A program made the position numbers and the translations under genes. The notes beneath the pieces were generated by a model, which was not told the DNA's origin, did no database searches, and was given only the letters and a program-made list of their open reading frames with translations. A stretch of DNA of 64,000 nucleotides from Patagioenas fasciata (lineage: Eukaryota; Chordata; Aves; Columbiformes; Columbidae), in contig NC_092520.1 in NCBI RefSeq assembly GCF_037038585.1, forward strand, positions 17,491,001 to 17,555,000. Direction: 5' to 3'. Below, piece after piece: positions 27,491 to 40,500 of this stretch (the first letter of the stretch is position 1; each line of letters begins with the position of its first letter).

Positions 27491-30400
27491 TAATAGCAGG
27501 GAGCCTGAGTTAAAGCCCAGGGCTTTCTTGCAGCTGTCACCCTTCATATTGGCTCAAGGAGCTAACATTGAGTTTCACAGCATTGAATCCTGATGAAAGG
27601 ATAGATCAGACACACGGAAAAAAATTGTCCTTAATCCCAGGCACTACACTATAAATCTTTCAGAAATTAGTATAGGTTTGTTGGAGTTTCTGTGCAGCTC
27701 TTCATCTCTACATTCAAATTCCAGTGATGTTAAAAACTGCTGACAAGGCAGAGTGAGTTCAGACACATGAAGAAAATCACAGTATTCATGGGCTGTAGTC
27801 TTTCTTTCCTACTAATTGATTTTCATAAAATATATTGGAGAGTGGTTTTGCTCCTAATGTCTGAAATTTGACAGGGTGTAGGTTTTTATAGAGACAGTCA
27901 CCATGGTATCCCAACACTTCCTATATTGGGACACTTCAACGCTTGGCTTGATCAGTAACACTCTTATCATGGATATCCAGAAAAGTGTCAATATTTTAAT
28001 GCTGATTTTTCCTGTGTAAAAGTGGTTACACAAATTCTCAGCTAGAAAAAGAAAAATATTGCAATACTATAGTTGGTAACATTTAATTGACACATAACTT
28101 CCACACTTTCTCTGTTGCTGAAATTAAAAGAATTGAGCCAAACAAGACCCTCAACTGTATATTCCACATTTACCAAAATGTTAAATACAAGCTCAGAAGA
28201 AAATACAGTCAGCAACTTCCACTTGCTTTTTAATTCTCCTTATTCCTGAATGAAAAAAGTCTAAGGTCAAGAACTGTTACTGATATAAAGCAAAAACTGT
28301 AGAAGATAAATCTAAACTGAAGAAAATAATCTCATTAACTATGCTAAACATGTTAGTTGTGCTCCTTAATCTTTAAGAAAAGGTCATAATCTCAATTTTG
28401 GTCTGTTAACAGCTATAGGATGACTCAGAATAAACTGGGAAAAAGCTAAAGCAGCACGCATAGTAGATTTGAGAGCTATTTGTATAGATCTACTCATAGG
28501 GAGAGACTTGCACTGCACAGCAGCAATATGTATGGTGCAACCTCTCCTTGAGTGCTGCAACATCTAATGGCACTGCAGACATGAGCAGACATCAAGCAAC
28601 ACAGGAGTGATGTGACTGGAGGTGAGACCAGGCACCAGCAATCACCTGCACAGGCACTGCCTGCCGTGCTAAGCGAAAACTGGCGATCTTGTGAAATGAT
28701 TTATTTCCTTCCCTGGGAGGTCTTGATAATGCCAAGGTTTTGCAGACAGTGAGGAATAGGTAGAAATAATCTGAAATCTATACCATGACCCCTCAAAAGT
28801 TGATATCATATTACTCATACATATAGACTTTCCAAAGTAAGACAAAATTTCTTTACGAGACATAGGCCAAGTGTTAATTTCCAGGAAGTTTCTAAGAAAT
28901 CTCCATAAGTTTAGGTCAGAATAAAAAAAAAATCAGAATAAAAACCTGCCAATCTCTTAATTATTTTTTACACATTTCCCAAGTAAAGAGATTAATTAGC
29001 ATCTCTGCTGCAAACAGAGCTATTCATGCAAGTCTTTGTTTCAGTAAATGTCTGGCCTAAACCAACAAGTATTTTATTGAAAGGTCAACCGCAGAAGTGT
29101 TATAAAACCCTCAGTTTCACACAACATGATGCTTCTACAAAAGTGTAAGCCACATTCTTAGATCACTTTCTTCCATTCTTGATCTAGCACAGTGGTACTT
29201 TATTCCACACATAGCCTATGGCTGAATCCCGTTCATATTTTTTGTGAAGGTAAACCAAGTTTTGTCTCCAAGACGTACTTTTTTCTTGAATACTGTAATC
29301 CAGAGACTACTGTATGGTTTGCATAGGAGCAGCAAAATCTGGCCCAATGTGCTTGCTAAAACTGGAAAAATTGTTAACTATTACCTGTTCTGCTCACGCA
29401 CCAAGTTTTCCTCTTCCACTCCTGAAGTAACAGCAATCTAAGATTATAGAAGTTAAGGAGTTCTGGATATTATTAAAAAAAAGTGTCTATTTTTTTTTTT
29501 TAAGTTTTAAACAAGTCATTTATATATTTTACTGTCTCACTAGAAATTCTGAAAATGTCAACTATTTGTAACATCTTGCTACAGACCTACTTTTTAAAAC
29601 TCGGAAGCTCATTCAATTGTACCTCATCCTGAATGCTTAAAATGGCCCAAAATATTTAAACAGAAACAGCTTTCAGTACAGAATGTAATTCTATCAAGGT
29701 TATTTCTTTATGAAAACATTATTACAGGTTGTGTTTGTTTATGTTTTTTTTTTTTTGGGGGGGGTGAGCGTTAATGATGAAGTGAGGAAAATCTGAAATA
29801 ACAAGAGCATGAATTAAACCTTCTCTTTATTCCTTCCCTATTGTTTCAGTTAGTTAATCTGTCTGTAGACAAATGCAGCGGTCAGGTTCAAATATAAGCC
29901 CCATTTTCTTGCTATTTAAAGCAAACAATCAGGTTTTGTAATGACCCCTTACAGCACTCATAAGTCAGGGCCCATAGATTTGCACGAGGAGACAAAATTA
30001 CATGGGAATTTAAGCATCTGCCTGTGAAAACTGCTGTGGAAAAACCCTTACTCTCTTCTTTTTCAAGTCAGGGATCTTGTGGAGGTTTGTGGATATTTTT
30101 GCGCCATTGCAATTATTCCTGAAAAAGACACCTCAAAACGCTTATTTTACAAACTTCCTCCGTCCTGTGACAGCTACTGACCTAGTGACAGGTACTGACA
30201 ATGGCTTAACCACAAAAGTGTCACAGCAAGGTAGGAATAATTTGAAAAGTCATCGTTTGTCAGCTATTTTTTCCCAGCTACAATGAATATTTTCATTGTT
30301 GCTATCTTCTGTTTAGCAGAACCAAGTGACCAAGTGATAAAATAGCAGTTGAAATTCAATAGCAAAGCGAGAAGTAATGTAAGTAGGGAAAAAAAAAAAA

Positions 30401-31177
30401 AAAATTGATGGATGCTGAGGACTCCAAGTCAGTCATTATCACAAAGAAAAAAACTATAAGAACTATTGTGGATAGTGCTCTGAAAATTTCAAGAAAATAC
30501 TCAAACAGCCCTTCAGGTAGTAACTGGATGTTTGGGATCATTACAGAAAGAACTGAGAACAACCTACAAGATACCATTATGTCACCTTTTGAACCCTCAC
30601 AGTTTCCATATTGAAATATTTTATAAAGATGAACAGAACTATAGAATATTTTAAATAACAGGAAACTACATAGTCTTCAGCAGGAAAAATGAATAGAATT
30701 TTTTTACATGAAAAGATCTGTAAAATCACTATTGACATAAGAAAGAAAGAGAAAGACTATATGTCATAATAAGATAACTAGAGAACATACTAGGAAATGA
30801 TCAAGCAGTAAGTATAGATCAAACACGAGATAAAACTGAAATGAAATAAAATTAAATGCAACTGTGTAATTCATGACTGCAGGATGCCATGAAAGCTTAA
30901 AATACAGAGAGGTCTCCAGATAGGTTAGGCCTACTCACGGCATGTATTTCTGTTGCTAGGTACTACATATGGCTGGTTATCATAGTAAGTCAGAGACCTT
31001 ATCCAGTACAAAACTTTTTCAGCGGTCCTTCCAGCAGACAGACGTGCATCTCATCAGCATGAACCACATGGTCTTGCAGTCCTAATCTTTTATCCCAACT
31101 CAGTGAACTCTAAGAGTAATGGCTAGCCTCTAGTTGATAAGACTAGCCATATAGGATTGATTTAAACTTGTTAAGTG
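27491..31177. other. Gene-free intergenic sequence
   Basis: No gene supported. Contains a T13-G8 junction (29744-29764) and poly-A (30389-30404). A slightly GC-richer patch at 28500-28680 is unclassified. Confidence 0.65.
29744..29764. repeat. Homopolymer junction T13-G8
   Basis: Thirteen T followed directly by eight G, matching the layout at 2441-2469. Confidence 0.95.
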
Positions 31178-31855
31178 AGGAGAGAGCTGTGGATGTTGTC
31201 TACCTTGACTTCAGTAGGGCTTTTGACACTGTCTCCGATAAGATCCTCACAAAAACAAACAAATAAACAAACAACTCCCCAACCAACTAAAAACCCCAAA
31301 CAAACAAACAAAACCAAACAAAACCACAAAAAACCCAAAACAAACAAACACACACACCCCTCCCCCCCCCCAAAAAAAAAAAAAAGGCATGGGCTGGATG
31401 AGCAGATACTGACTAAATGTGAAGGCCCAGGGTATGATGATCAGTGGTACAAAGTCTAGTTGGAGGCCAGTAACTAGCAGTGTACCCCAGGGGTCAATAC
31501 TGGGTCTGATCCTGCTTAACATCTTCATTAATAACCTGGACAGTGAGGCGGAGTGTACCCTCAGCAGGTTTGCTGATGATACCCAACCAGGAGCAGTTGA
31601 TACACCATGGGGTTGTGGTGCCATCCAAAGGGACCTGGAAAGGCTGGAGAAATGGGCTGACAGGAGCCTCATGAAGTTCAACAAGGAGAAGTGCAAAGTC
31701 CTGCACCTGGGAAGGAATAACCCCAGCCACCAGGACATGCTGGAAGCCAAGTGCCTGGAAAATAGCTTAACAGAAAAGGATCTGGGGTTCCTGGTGGGCA
31801 CCAAGTCGACCATGAGCCAACAATGCACCCTTGTGGCAAAAAAGGCCAAAAGGGA
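31178..31855 (+). mobile_element. CR1 LINE fragment, RT domain, interrupted by an A-rich tract
   Basis: Outside the insert the sequence is close to young avian CR1 ORF2. The first part reads like DVVYLDFSRAFDTVSDKILT (31187-31250). The second carries the QGSILG motif (about 31485-31510) and the RT catalytic motif as FADDT (about 31568-31582), followed by LMKFNKEKCKVLHLGRN. The two parts are separated by a 135-bp A/C-rich tract (31251-31385) standing where only about 20 bases of CR1 are expected, and about 25 bases are missing shortly after. The element stops abruptly near 31855, lacking the CR1 3' third. A 158-codon open frame (31419-31895) spans the second half but is not a host gene. Confidence 0.93.
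31251..31385. repeat. AAAC-rich tract with C10-A14 junction inside the CR1
   Basis: A/C-only low-complexity DNA of AAAC, AAAAC and CCAAA units, ending in ACACACACCCC, a run of ten C and fourteen A. Confidence 0.95.
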
Positions 31856-32300
31856 GGTTAATTTCAATTGCACAGTTCTAACTGCAATGCCCTGAACATA
31901 CAGAAATCACATTCAGATGTGATTATATTCATCACACCAACAGCAAGTCTGTCACTGGGTTGGCTGACTCTTCCCTTCCTCCCAGCAGAATTTCTCCATC
32001 TTCTTGATACTGCTTTGTGAGACATTTTGAGTGTCTAACCACAGTGACACTCCCTGTGCGCCTTCTAACATATCGGAAATATATACATAGGATATACCCA
32101 TAGAATGTAATTCGAGCCATTATGGTACACTGACCAAAACATATGCATCTCTGTAACTATATAAACATAACTTGACACAAATATGTCAGTCTTTTGCTTC
32201 TGCTGGAGGCTACATAGCTGTGGGAGAGAAAAAGACTTTTTCAAATACTCTATTTTCTTTAAAAAAATAAGAATGATATCTTAAAATTAGAACGTATTTA
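31856..32300. other. Gene-free spacer between CR1 fragments
   Basis: AT-rich unique sequence, nothing recognised. Confidence 0.55.
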
Positions 32301-32302
32301 TT

Positions 32303-32345
32303 CACAGAATCACAAAATGGCTGAGGCTGAAAGGGAGTCAGCAGA
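32303..32345 (-). mobile_element. Short CR1 3'-end fragment
   Basis: CACAGAATCACAAAATGGCT followed by GAGGCTGAAAGGGA is the reverse complement of the CR1 3' tail, which ends in ATTCTGTGATTCTGTG-type repeats. Confidence 0.75.
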
Positions 32346-33480
32346 ATGGGTTGTTTTAAATATTATTATCTCCATGATGTAATCTTATGCCCACTACCGT
32401 GAGAAAAAATACTGTTATATGTTTTGGTTTTCTCTTGAATGGGTATTTTGCAAAACAATTTTTAGTGCATGTCTTCAGCTAAACTTTATAGCATAAATTG
32501 CGGCACAGTTATTCTAGGTCATCAGATTGATTAGTTGCTTGTCCCCAGATGAAGGGAATTCTCCTGCTCTTACAGGCTACCCAGGAAACAGAAAAGTCAA
32601 TAACATTCCTAAGAACAGAATTTAATCCTGAGGCCAGTAGTAACTTCAGACTTCGAAGAACTCTGTCAAATAACTCAGAATTCCACAGTAGCTTCTAACA
32701 CAACAGGAAGTTACACAAAAACAAACAAAGCAAAAACAAACAAAAAAACCCAAACAAAACACACACACACAAAAATGTGGGCCACTATTGTACTTCCAAA
32801 GCAGGATTTTCTAAATGATTTCAACTGTCTTTTTACCTCAGAAATGTTAGTATCCTGCATTTCAGCTTAAGAATTCCAGAGATATTAGAACTTTTCTGGA
32901 TATTTGATTAATTACGCAAAGAGAAATGAGAAGGATGTTAAAGAAATTTTGACAGATACATATATCAAAGCAGCAACAACCCAGTCCTCTTTAAAAAGCT
33001 CTGGAATTAGGAAATATTGTACAATCAGCAGTAACCTTATCTATTGCAGATGTAACAATAAGACTACTAGTTCACAAAGGCAAAAGTTTTTAAAAGCAAG
33101 TGTTTGTAACAGTACCTGCTTGAAAGAAAAATGCATGTTTACCATTCCTCAGGGTGCTGCTCCAGCAACTTGTCCAATCTAGAAGAAAAATGAATTTGTT
33201 TAGGTATAATATGGAAAAAGAACCCAACAAAAACATATTTGTTAGAAGTGTATACATAGTAAAGAGAAAGTATAAAAACAAATGTAGCAGTAATCTGTCC
33301 ATTCATGCAGCACTGCCTGAATATGAAATATATTTGGGTGCCAGTAACAAATACAATTCTTTGTCTTAGAGTACCTGCAATGATAGTTTAATGTACATGT
33401 GCTGAGGTCAGAGCAGCCTGATAGAGCCTGAAAATGGACTGGAAGGTTATCTCACAAGGAACAACAAGGCAAATCTGAGC
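32346..33480. other. Gene-free sequence with an AAAC-rich tract
   Basis: AT-rich. The AAAC-rich tract lies at about 32713-32775. No gene supported. Confidence 0.6.
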
Positions 33481-33504
33481 CTGGTACCTGGCCATGTCTT
33501 ATTT

Positions 33505-33735
33505 TCAGCATTGTTCTACAGGAAGAAACATGGATGTTTGTGCAGCTTTAATTTGTCTCTAAACTGGGCAAGAACATCAAACTGGAACAGGCTGATCAGA
33601 TAGTTTGTGGATTCACCATCCTTGGACATATTCAGAAGCCATCTAGACACAGACCTGTCCTGGGCAAGGTGGTTGGACAAGATGAACTCCAGAGGTTCCT
33701 TTCAACCTTGGCCGCTCAGTGATGTAATGATTCTG
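33505..33735 (+). mobile_element. CR1 LINE 3' end
   Basis: From about 33580 the sequence follows the CR1 ORF2 end and 3' UTR: ACTGGAACAGGCTGATCAGA, then CCATCCTTGGACATATTCAG, then GGTTGGACAAGATGAACTCC and AGAGGTTCCTTTCAACC, ending in a degenerate ATTCTG tail at 33730-33735. The part before 33580 is weaker (ACAGGAAGAAACATGG). Same strand as the fragment ending at 31855, so the two may be pieces of one insertion. Confidence 0.88.
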
Positions 33736-34960
33736 AAAACACCTGCAAACTCCTAAACACTAGCACAAACATAAGCAGAAGCATGGAAGGAAAACAAAAT
33801 GAGAATAAAATTGGTGAAAATGTTAGTTAGGATGTCAGGAAAACCATAACATGAATTGTCATTGACTGACACATAAAGAAGGAAAATATTGCTGAATTTA
33901 GAGAACAAGAAATGAGATTTAGAGCTTGAAATAGAATAAAAACAGGCAAAATACACAGTGCAGTCCCAGGCTGCTCTGAAATAGGAGAACACTCTGCAGT
34001 ACAAGAGATAAACTAACAGTCTGCTTGATACCACCACTTGTAAGTAATAAAACATGCATTGTATAGTGAATATGCTGGATTGTAGCTGGCCTTCCATGGG
34101 AACTACAAAAAGTAACAAGGGACAATTCCTCACCACATGAAAATGAAAATTACCTAGCAAGTTCCTCTCTTGAATGGAGAACAGAATGAAAGAGTGGAAC
34201 AAAAAGGACAGTATTCTTGTGTAGTGACTTCTGGGTTTGTTGTGGTTTTTTTTTTTTTTTTTGCTAACAGGCCCCAAACAGCTCTTGATTAGCATTATTC
34301 CCTCTTATGGATTATTTTTCTGAATTGTCATACTAGGAAATAACTGGATTTCTGTCTTTGACCTACTAAGTAATCAACTATTTATACAATGGACCACTGC
34401 CATCAGGAGACAGCAGAGTATCCCCCACCAAAACATGCAGCATGTATTAGGGTTTTCTAAGTTGTGACAAATACAGAAGTGAAGTCCATCAGCTTGCAGA
34501 AGGGAGTCCTATCCATTGCCCACACTGTGCAGGAAGGGGCAGGATTTTGTAATCATCAACAAAGGCTTTAAGCATCTCAGGTAGTCTGCTCTTTTTTCTC
34601 TCTATTTAGTGAGTCCTTTCCTCTGCCCCATAATCTCTCTGTGATTTAGCAACATGTTTACTGCAGATTACCAGGTGTCCATTAAAGGTAGGCTAGGATA
34701 ACAATAAATGTCTAGCTAGCATTTTCTGTGCTACTGGAAGCAGTAGGATTTGAAGACATGCAAACTCCATGCGCTTGCACAGAATAAGTTCCCTCAGACA
34801 GGTTTTCAAAATATTGCACAGAGTGAGAACTTCTGGGCTGCTTGTCATAAGCCACACACTGCTGATGCCTAGAGGAAAGTGTTTGAGCAGTAGCAATGCC
34901 TGTTTGAAGGAGGCAAACTGGAGCTACATCCAGTCACCAGCAATCTCTGCATAGCCTTTC
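33736..34960. other. Gene-free intergenic sequence
   Basis: No gene supported; poly-T at 34246-34262. A 180-codon minus-strand frame at 33753-34295 has no recognisable domain. Confidence 0.6.
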
Positions 34961-34969
34961 AGTACAGAA

Positions 34970-35395
34970 ACAGAGCTGCTCCACAAGCTACGATTCGGTG
35001 GTGCTCTGGCAACACCCTACATTTATTTAGCGGGATGGTGTGAAGACAGCTTGTTGCGAGGGTGCAGCAGGAGCAGGAGTATGGCCTGGGGGAGATGAGC
35101 CAGGGTCCACAGTCCCTGCTGGAAAACAGGGCAGGGACAGCACAGGTTCCTCTCAACAGCCCAGTGATCATCTGGCAATGGCAAGGCAGCAAGGTCCAGC
35201 CAGGAAATTCAAGCAATAATTAAGGAACAAGAGTAGAGGCATATACCCCTACAACAAGGCTCAGACAGGGACTGGTAGCCCAGGACTGGGCTTAAATGGA
35301 GCCCTCAGTCAGGAGGTGTAGGCAGGTCCTGGGTGAGGCTGCTCAGGGATATCAAGGATTATTTGTGCCCTCAGGACCCCTACACCTGTATGTAA
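34970..35395. repeat. GC-richer unclassified block, probably a repeat
   Basis: Composition shifts to GC-rich for about 420 bp, with phrases such as GTCCAGCCAGGAAATTCAAG and CCAGGACTGGGCTTAAATGG, and no long open frame. The texture resembles avian interspersed repeats, but I cannot name a family. Confidence 0.4.
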
Positions 35396-36848
35396 AGTGA
35401 ACTCGTCTGCACCTAACAATCATATGCAAAAATATTTGTCATTCAAACCAAAGTGCAAATCTCAGAAATGAAAAATGGAAAGTACTGAGCTGTAAAATAA
35501 TAGCATGTTGCCCTTTGCAAGCTTAGCTTGCTGGAAAAGAGTTGTTTTCGCATTTCCCAATGAAACTCTGTGACATAGCTAAATTGATTTACAAAAGCTT
35601 TTAAAATAGAAATGTGTTGGATTTAAAAAACTGCTCATTTTTTAGTACTCTCACAAAACGGAGGTTGTATGCACCCTTATTAGGACAATAAGCGATTCAT
35701 CAAAACAATGATGCTTCTATAATGTGAACTGTTGGTAGCATTGTGCAGGAAACATAGAGCAGGAGCAGGTGTCTGAGCCTTAAGGAAAATTCAACAATAA
35801 TGCTTTTATCCTGTTTTGCATTTCCAGAATACATGAAATGAGCTCATTAACTATTGCTAGCTGCAGTGGTAGGACAGGTGAGACAGTGACACTGTCTCTG
35901 ATTTATAATTTTCACCCACCCAGTCTGGACTGGGAACTTGCATCAGCATTCACCTCCTTTCCCGCTTGTCTCACTGGTTTTGTCTGCTTTCACGACCCAG
36001 TTATCTCATTTTCCTACATGCTACTCAATAAATTCATTTTCCTAAAAAAGACTGAGAAGTCCTGGCATTCTAGTGGTATTTGAAGGCATTATCACAATCT
36101 GACATTTTAAAACTGTTGTTTAACGCATGATCCAGGTCCAGGAGAAGACTGACACTTGCCACCAACATCTGTCTGGGTTACTTTCAGTGTATCATTTCTT
36201 GTGCTAGTTGATTTACTTGTGAATCAGGATACATATAAAATAAAAAAGTATGGAAAACTTCCTGTTCTCTTCCAGTTGGTGAAAAGGAACTTCCTTTTTC
36301 AAATTATTTGGAGCTATCTTATATCAGTCAATTCTGGCCTCCTGGTATAATCAAAACCTCTTTAAAAAACAATAAGCTTGCTTGAAATTTTATCTCTTTA
36401 CTAATGGAATTTGCTGATAGTCATTGCCGTTCATTGCTTTTATTACTTTCTTCCTATATTTTCTAATAAAATTTACATCTGCAATATATCAATAGGCACA
36501 TGATCAAGTTTGTTTATAAAAAGAATATGTACTAGATTGAAAAAATCAATACACTAACTTGGTATCCTAGCAGCAAATTTATAGCAGCATTTGACATTAA
36601 TTTCATATAGTTGCTTTATCATTCCTGGGCAGTGTTCACAAGAGAGGAAAAAAAAGCTTCTATAGTGTTAAGGCAACAGGAAGTATATAGAAAACTTCTA
36701 TAATAGATATATGTTGTTTAAAAAAAACTATAAACCTAAACTTTTACCTAGAATTATGGCTTGTCTTCACTATGTTGTTGAATCAATGACACCTCTAAGT
36801 CTTATCACCATTAAATAAACAATCAGATGGCATTATTTTCAAACTCAC
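35396..36848. other. Gene-free intergenic sequence
   Basis: AT-rich unique sequence; nothing recognised. Confidence 0.6.
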
Positions 36849-37582
36849 TGTGCTGGTTTGACTGAAAATAGGTTCATTTTCTTCATGCAGTTAGAAACCT
36901 TTCTTTTTCATAGCTAGCACGGTCATTATTTGGACTCAGTTTGAGAACAAGAGATAACACCCCAGCACAGAGCTCATGTTTTTAATTGCTTTGGTTTGAG
37001 AGCCAAGGACATTCTGAGCGCTCTGCCCACAGGTGTGAGGCAGCAAGGATGGGGGGCATGGATGGGGCGGAGCTCCAGTGACATCCAGACTGATCCATAA
37101 GAGTATTCCATCCCATTAAAGTCATTCTCTCTCTCTCAGGCATTCCTGCCCTTGCTCTGGGTCTCAGATGCTTTCTCTTGCACATGGGTGTTGTTTTTTT
37201 TCTGCTCTTTTTGTTGTAACCAGGGGAGTTTGAATCGGGATGTTTAGTTTGGCCTTTTGCCATTTTGCAAAGGCCTCTGAGCCTTTCCACCTTTTTTTTT
37301 TCTCTCTCTGGGATCAGCTTTAGGACCAGGTGTGTCTTCTTGGGACTGGCTGCTCAGTTGTGGACGGAGTTCATTTGGAATTGCCTGGAGTAATTTTATT
37401 TCTATTTTATATACATATTTACTTGTAGTGTATTAGTATTTTGTTATCTTATTAAACTGTGTTTGTCTCAATACAAGTTTCTCCCTTCCCTTTTGATTCT
37501 CTCCCCTATTTGGGCGGGGGGGGCGGGGAAGGGAGTGAGTGGCCAGCGTGGTTGTGTTGCTAGCTTGGGTTAAACCATGATA
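36849..37582 (+). mobile_element. Solo LTR, avian ERVL-type
   Basis: It begins TGTGCTGGTTTGACTG and ends GGGTTAAACCATGATA, the imperfect inverted termini of this LTR type (the final CA has decayed to TA). Near the 3' end are TTATTAAACTGTGTTTGTCTC, with an ATTAAA poly(A) signal, and GATTCTCTCCCC followed by a G-rich run (37513-37525), both typical of the family. Length 734 bp. Flanking pentamers CTCAC (36844-36848) and CGCAC (37583-37587) match at 4 of 5 positions, as expected for a 5-bp target duplication. No proviral interior is present. Confidence 0.92.
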
Positions 37583-40500
37583 CGCACATATGGGCAACAA
37601 TTTAAGAACTTTTTAAGAAGTACCATTCAGCAGTCATTTTCCAGTACCACTCTATTAAACAGCTTATCTTTTTGTCTTATGGTAAAGGTGACTTTTTGTT
37701 ATTTAATTTCACACCCTTCATTTCCTTAGAGATTTTCCAAATAACAATAGTTCTATGCCCCAGAGTCTTCTTCTGACCCAACCATGAAATATGTGTTAAT
37801 AATAATAAAAAAAATCCCTAACTGACAACCTTTCTGAAATGTTAGTAACTCTACTAAGTATCATGGTTACCGTCTAAAATCCTTTTTATATGAGTAGATT
37901 AGTTTGATCTTCAACTAGAAGAAAAGATCAGTAACACAGGACAAAAAAGGAAAGAGTAATGAGAAGGACATGCCAGATCACATGACACTTCAGGTTCTGT
38001 TGGAGGCTCAAATATTAGTCTCCTTCTGCTCCATTTTCAATTTGGTTGTGATATCAAGCATAACACCATTTCAGAAGAACTATACCATCAACACTAAATC
38101 TACCACATGTGACAAGCCTACATTTACAAATTATTGTAACATATCCATATTCTCCTGAGAATATCTGCACATAAATCATAAACCTGAATGTTATATTTTG
38201 TATCTTTATCTCCTCTGTATCATACTTTTTGTCTATACATCTGATACACTTACTAGTAATTTTAACAAGACTTTTATAGGTAAAACATTTGGAACACCTC
38301 AAATTCTTCTTGGATATTTTATATAGCAGTATAAGAAGAAAAAACACAGTCATTTTGTAAATATGTGTCTTTCTTAAAAAGTCTATTCACTTTTTGAGGA
38401 TCTTCCCTACTGTCGAAGAGTCTGAATGTTGAAGCTTCTGAAAAACTGATGACATGGCAGCAAATGTTCAGTGGAGAATTTATTTCCATTTCAAATTTAT
38501 ATACTTCCTGAAAACAACAGCTTTTGAGGAGATAGCTGATATTCCATTGCTACAACTGTAAGTTGTGATCCTAAACCAAAATGAGAGCCCAGTCCACAAG
38601 GCAGAGGTTAGAGATAAGAGATATTGCTGGGCTCTACGAATAGAGGCCTTTAAATAATACACAATAAATACAAATGTAGTCCTCTTTTAAAGCCTAGTTC
38701 TACAGCTGTATTCAAAAAGCATGAACCATGAACCACATGATGAATGTGTGTAAATGTTCACTGAGACTTAAAGGTCAAAGTATATAATACCAATCAGTCA
38801 ATCAGTCAGTCAGTCAAGCAACTGTTTCAATTGATTTTCACAGGTTGCTCTTTGGATGAGCAGATGTAGGATTTAAACTGTTTGCTGCTTTAAGTTATGG
38901 ACCATCACAATAATTCTTCCCCATACTTCAGCTTTGTATGTTATATGTCATTTTAGTATCTCATTCTTGAAACACGATGAACCATTCTTCATTATATTAA
39001 CTTTGAGTGGTTATTTGGAGACAGTAGAATTAATTGTATGTGAAGTTATATATGTGAATAATTTTACAGGGTCAAGACCTTAATGTGTAAGTATTTGGGA
39101 CATGCACTCTATATGGTATATTTAAATTATATTGTTGAACTTTGTCCTACATTTGAGAACATAATACACAAACAGTCAAACTTCTCAAATTCATGTAGTA
39201 TCATCTCTTAAAGTCCTATTAACACTAATTGATAGGTTGCTTTGATGTGCTGACACTTTGGGAATCATCTTGTGTCAAGAAGGAAATCCTAAAGCAACTG
39301 CAGTAAACCTTGACCATTTGGAAAGCATTCAAGCATGTCTAAATCTATCTAGCTATCACTGGTTTTACTATTACCTGTCATTCTTCTCAGCCAGTCCCCA
39401 CTTCTCTATTTGGCTGGGGTTTCTCTCCTATTATAAACTTTTTCAGTGGACCATCCAAACAGTAAACTTTGTGTCTTTCATGTGTACAGTACCTGAAGGA
39501 ATCTCAGAACTCTTTAACATTAGTAATAAGAACAACTTCAAATATCTTGGAATTCAGACTACTGAATTTCTACAAGATTTCTTTCTTTCCTCTGCCTGAG
39601 GAAATAGGTCTAAACTCTTGAGAAACATTTTTTTCTAAAAAGTTCAACCAACTCTGTATAAGTGTAAAAGACAAAGAATAACTATGAAAACTGACACTGT
39701 TCAAGAGAAAAAGCCATAACCAATTTCCTCGAAATTTTATCCAAATAGCAGTCTGTGTTTCAATTTGCTACAGTTTTCAGTAGTTTTGCATATATGAAGA
39801 TGGCTATACAGTAACATTTCCTCCCTTTCTGTCATTACCATACATTTCTAGAACTACTAAGGGAGAAATACAGCAATTTCAGTTTCACACATAACAGCTA
39901 AAGATTGAAATTGATGCCCTTTCAGGCCACTGTCTCTTATTCTGGTAAGTTTGGCACACTGCAAGACTTTTTATTTTGCAATTTGACCATGTCTTTAGGT
40001 TCAGAATTAGGTCAATATATTTGTTTTCTCATTGTAGCCACAATATATGTCTCTATTTTCACTTGCATGGATCGAGTGCACCGAAACTGTGAAGTTAGCT
40101 TTCCTGACACGACTTTGATCTCCTCCAAAGCGAGATGTACCAAGGTCACGGAAAACACCAAAACCAGCATTCATTCTGTTATTTTTCTCCATTTGGGATG
40201 CAACAAACCTAGGATTTTCTAATTAACACTGGGTTTTGCTGATTTCCAAGCAGAAGCAAGCTGGCAAAACCAGAACAATGGCAGGTATGCACATCCACAT
40301 GTTGTAAACCATCACAACCATCTGCTATTTCCAGACGACTATTAGAAAGAAGTTAATCCACGAGTATTTTCATGTTTGTTTACTTCAGCAGAAAAAATAT
40401 GCTATGTTGGTTTTATTTTGTAAGCTTTTGATATTTTTTGCCGAACTTAATGACACTTTTATCAATTAAGTCATTAAGTCAACTTTCCAAAGGTTGGTCA

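Noticed and set aside
31247-31873. 208-codon minus-strand ORF
   Set aside because: Antisense shadow of the CR1 reverse-transcriptase fragment plus the A-rich insert.
33753-34295. 180-codon minus-strand ORF
   Set aside because: Hydrophobic, Phe/Ser-rich product of AT-rich DNA starting in a poly-T/A region; no domain, no codon bias, no neighbouring exon.
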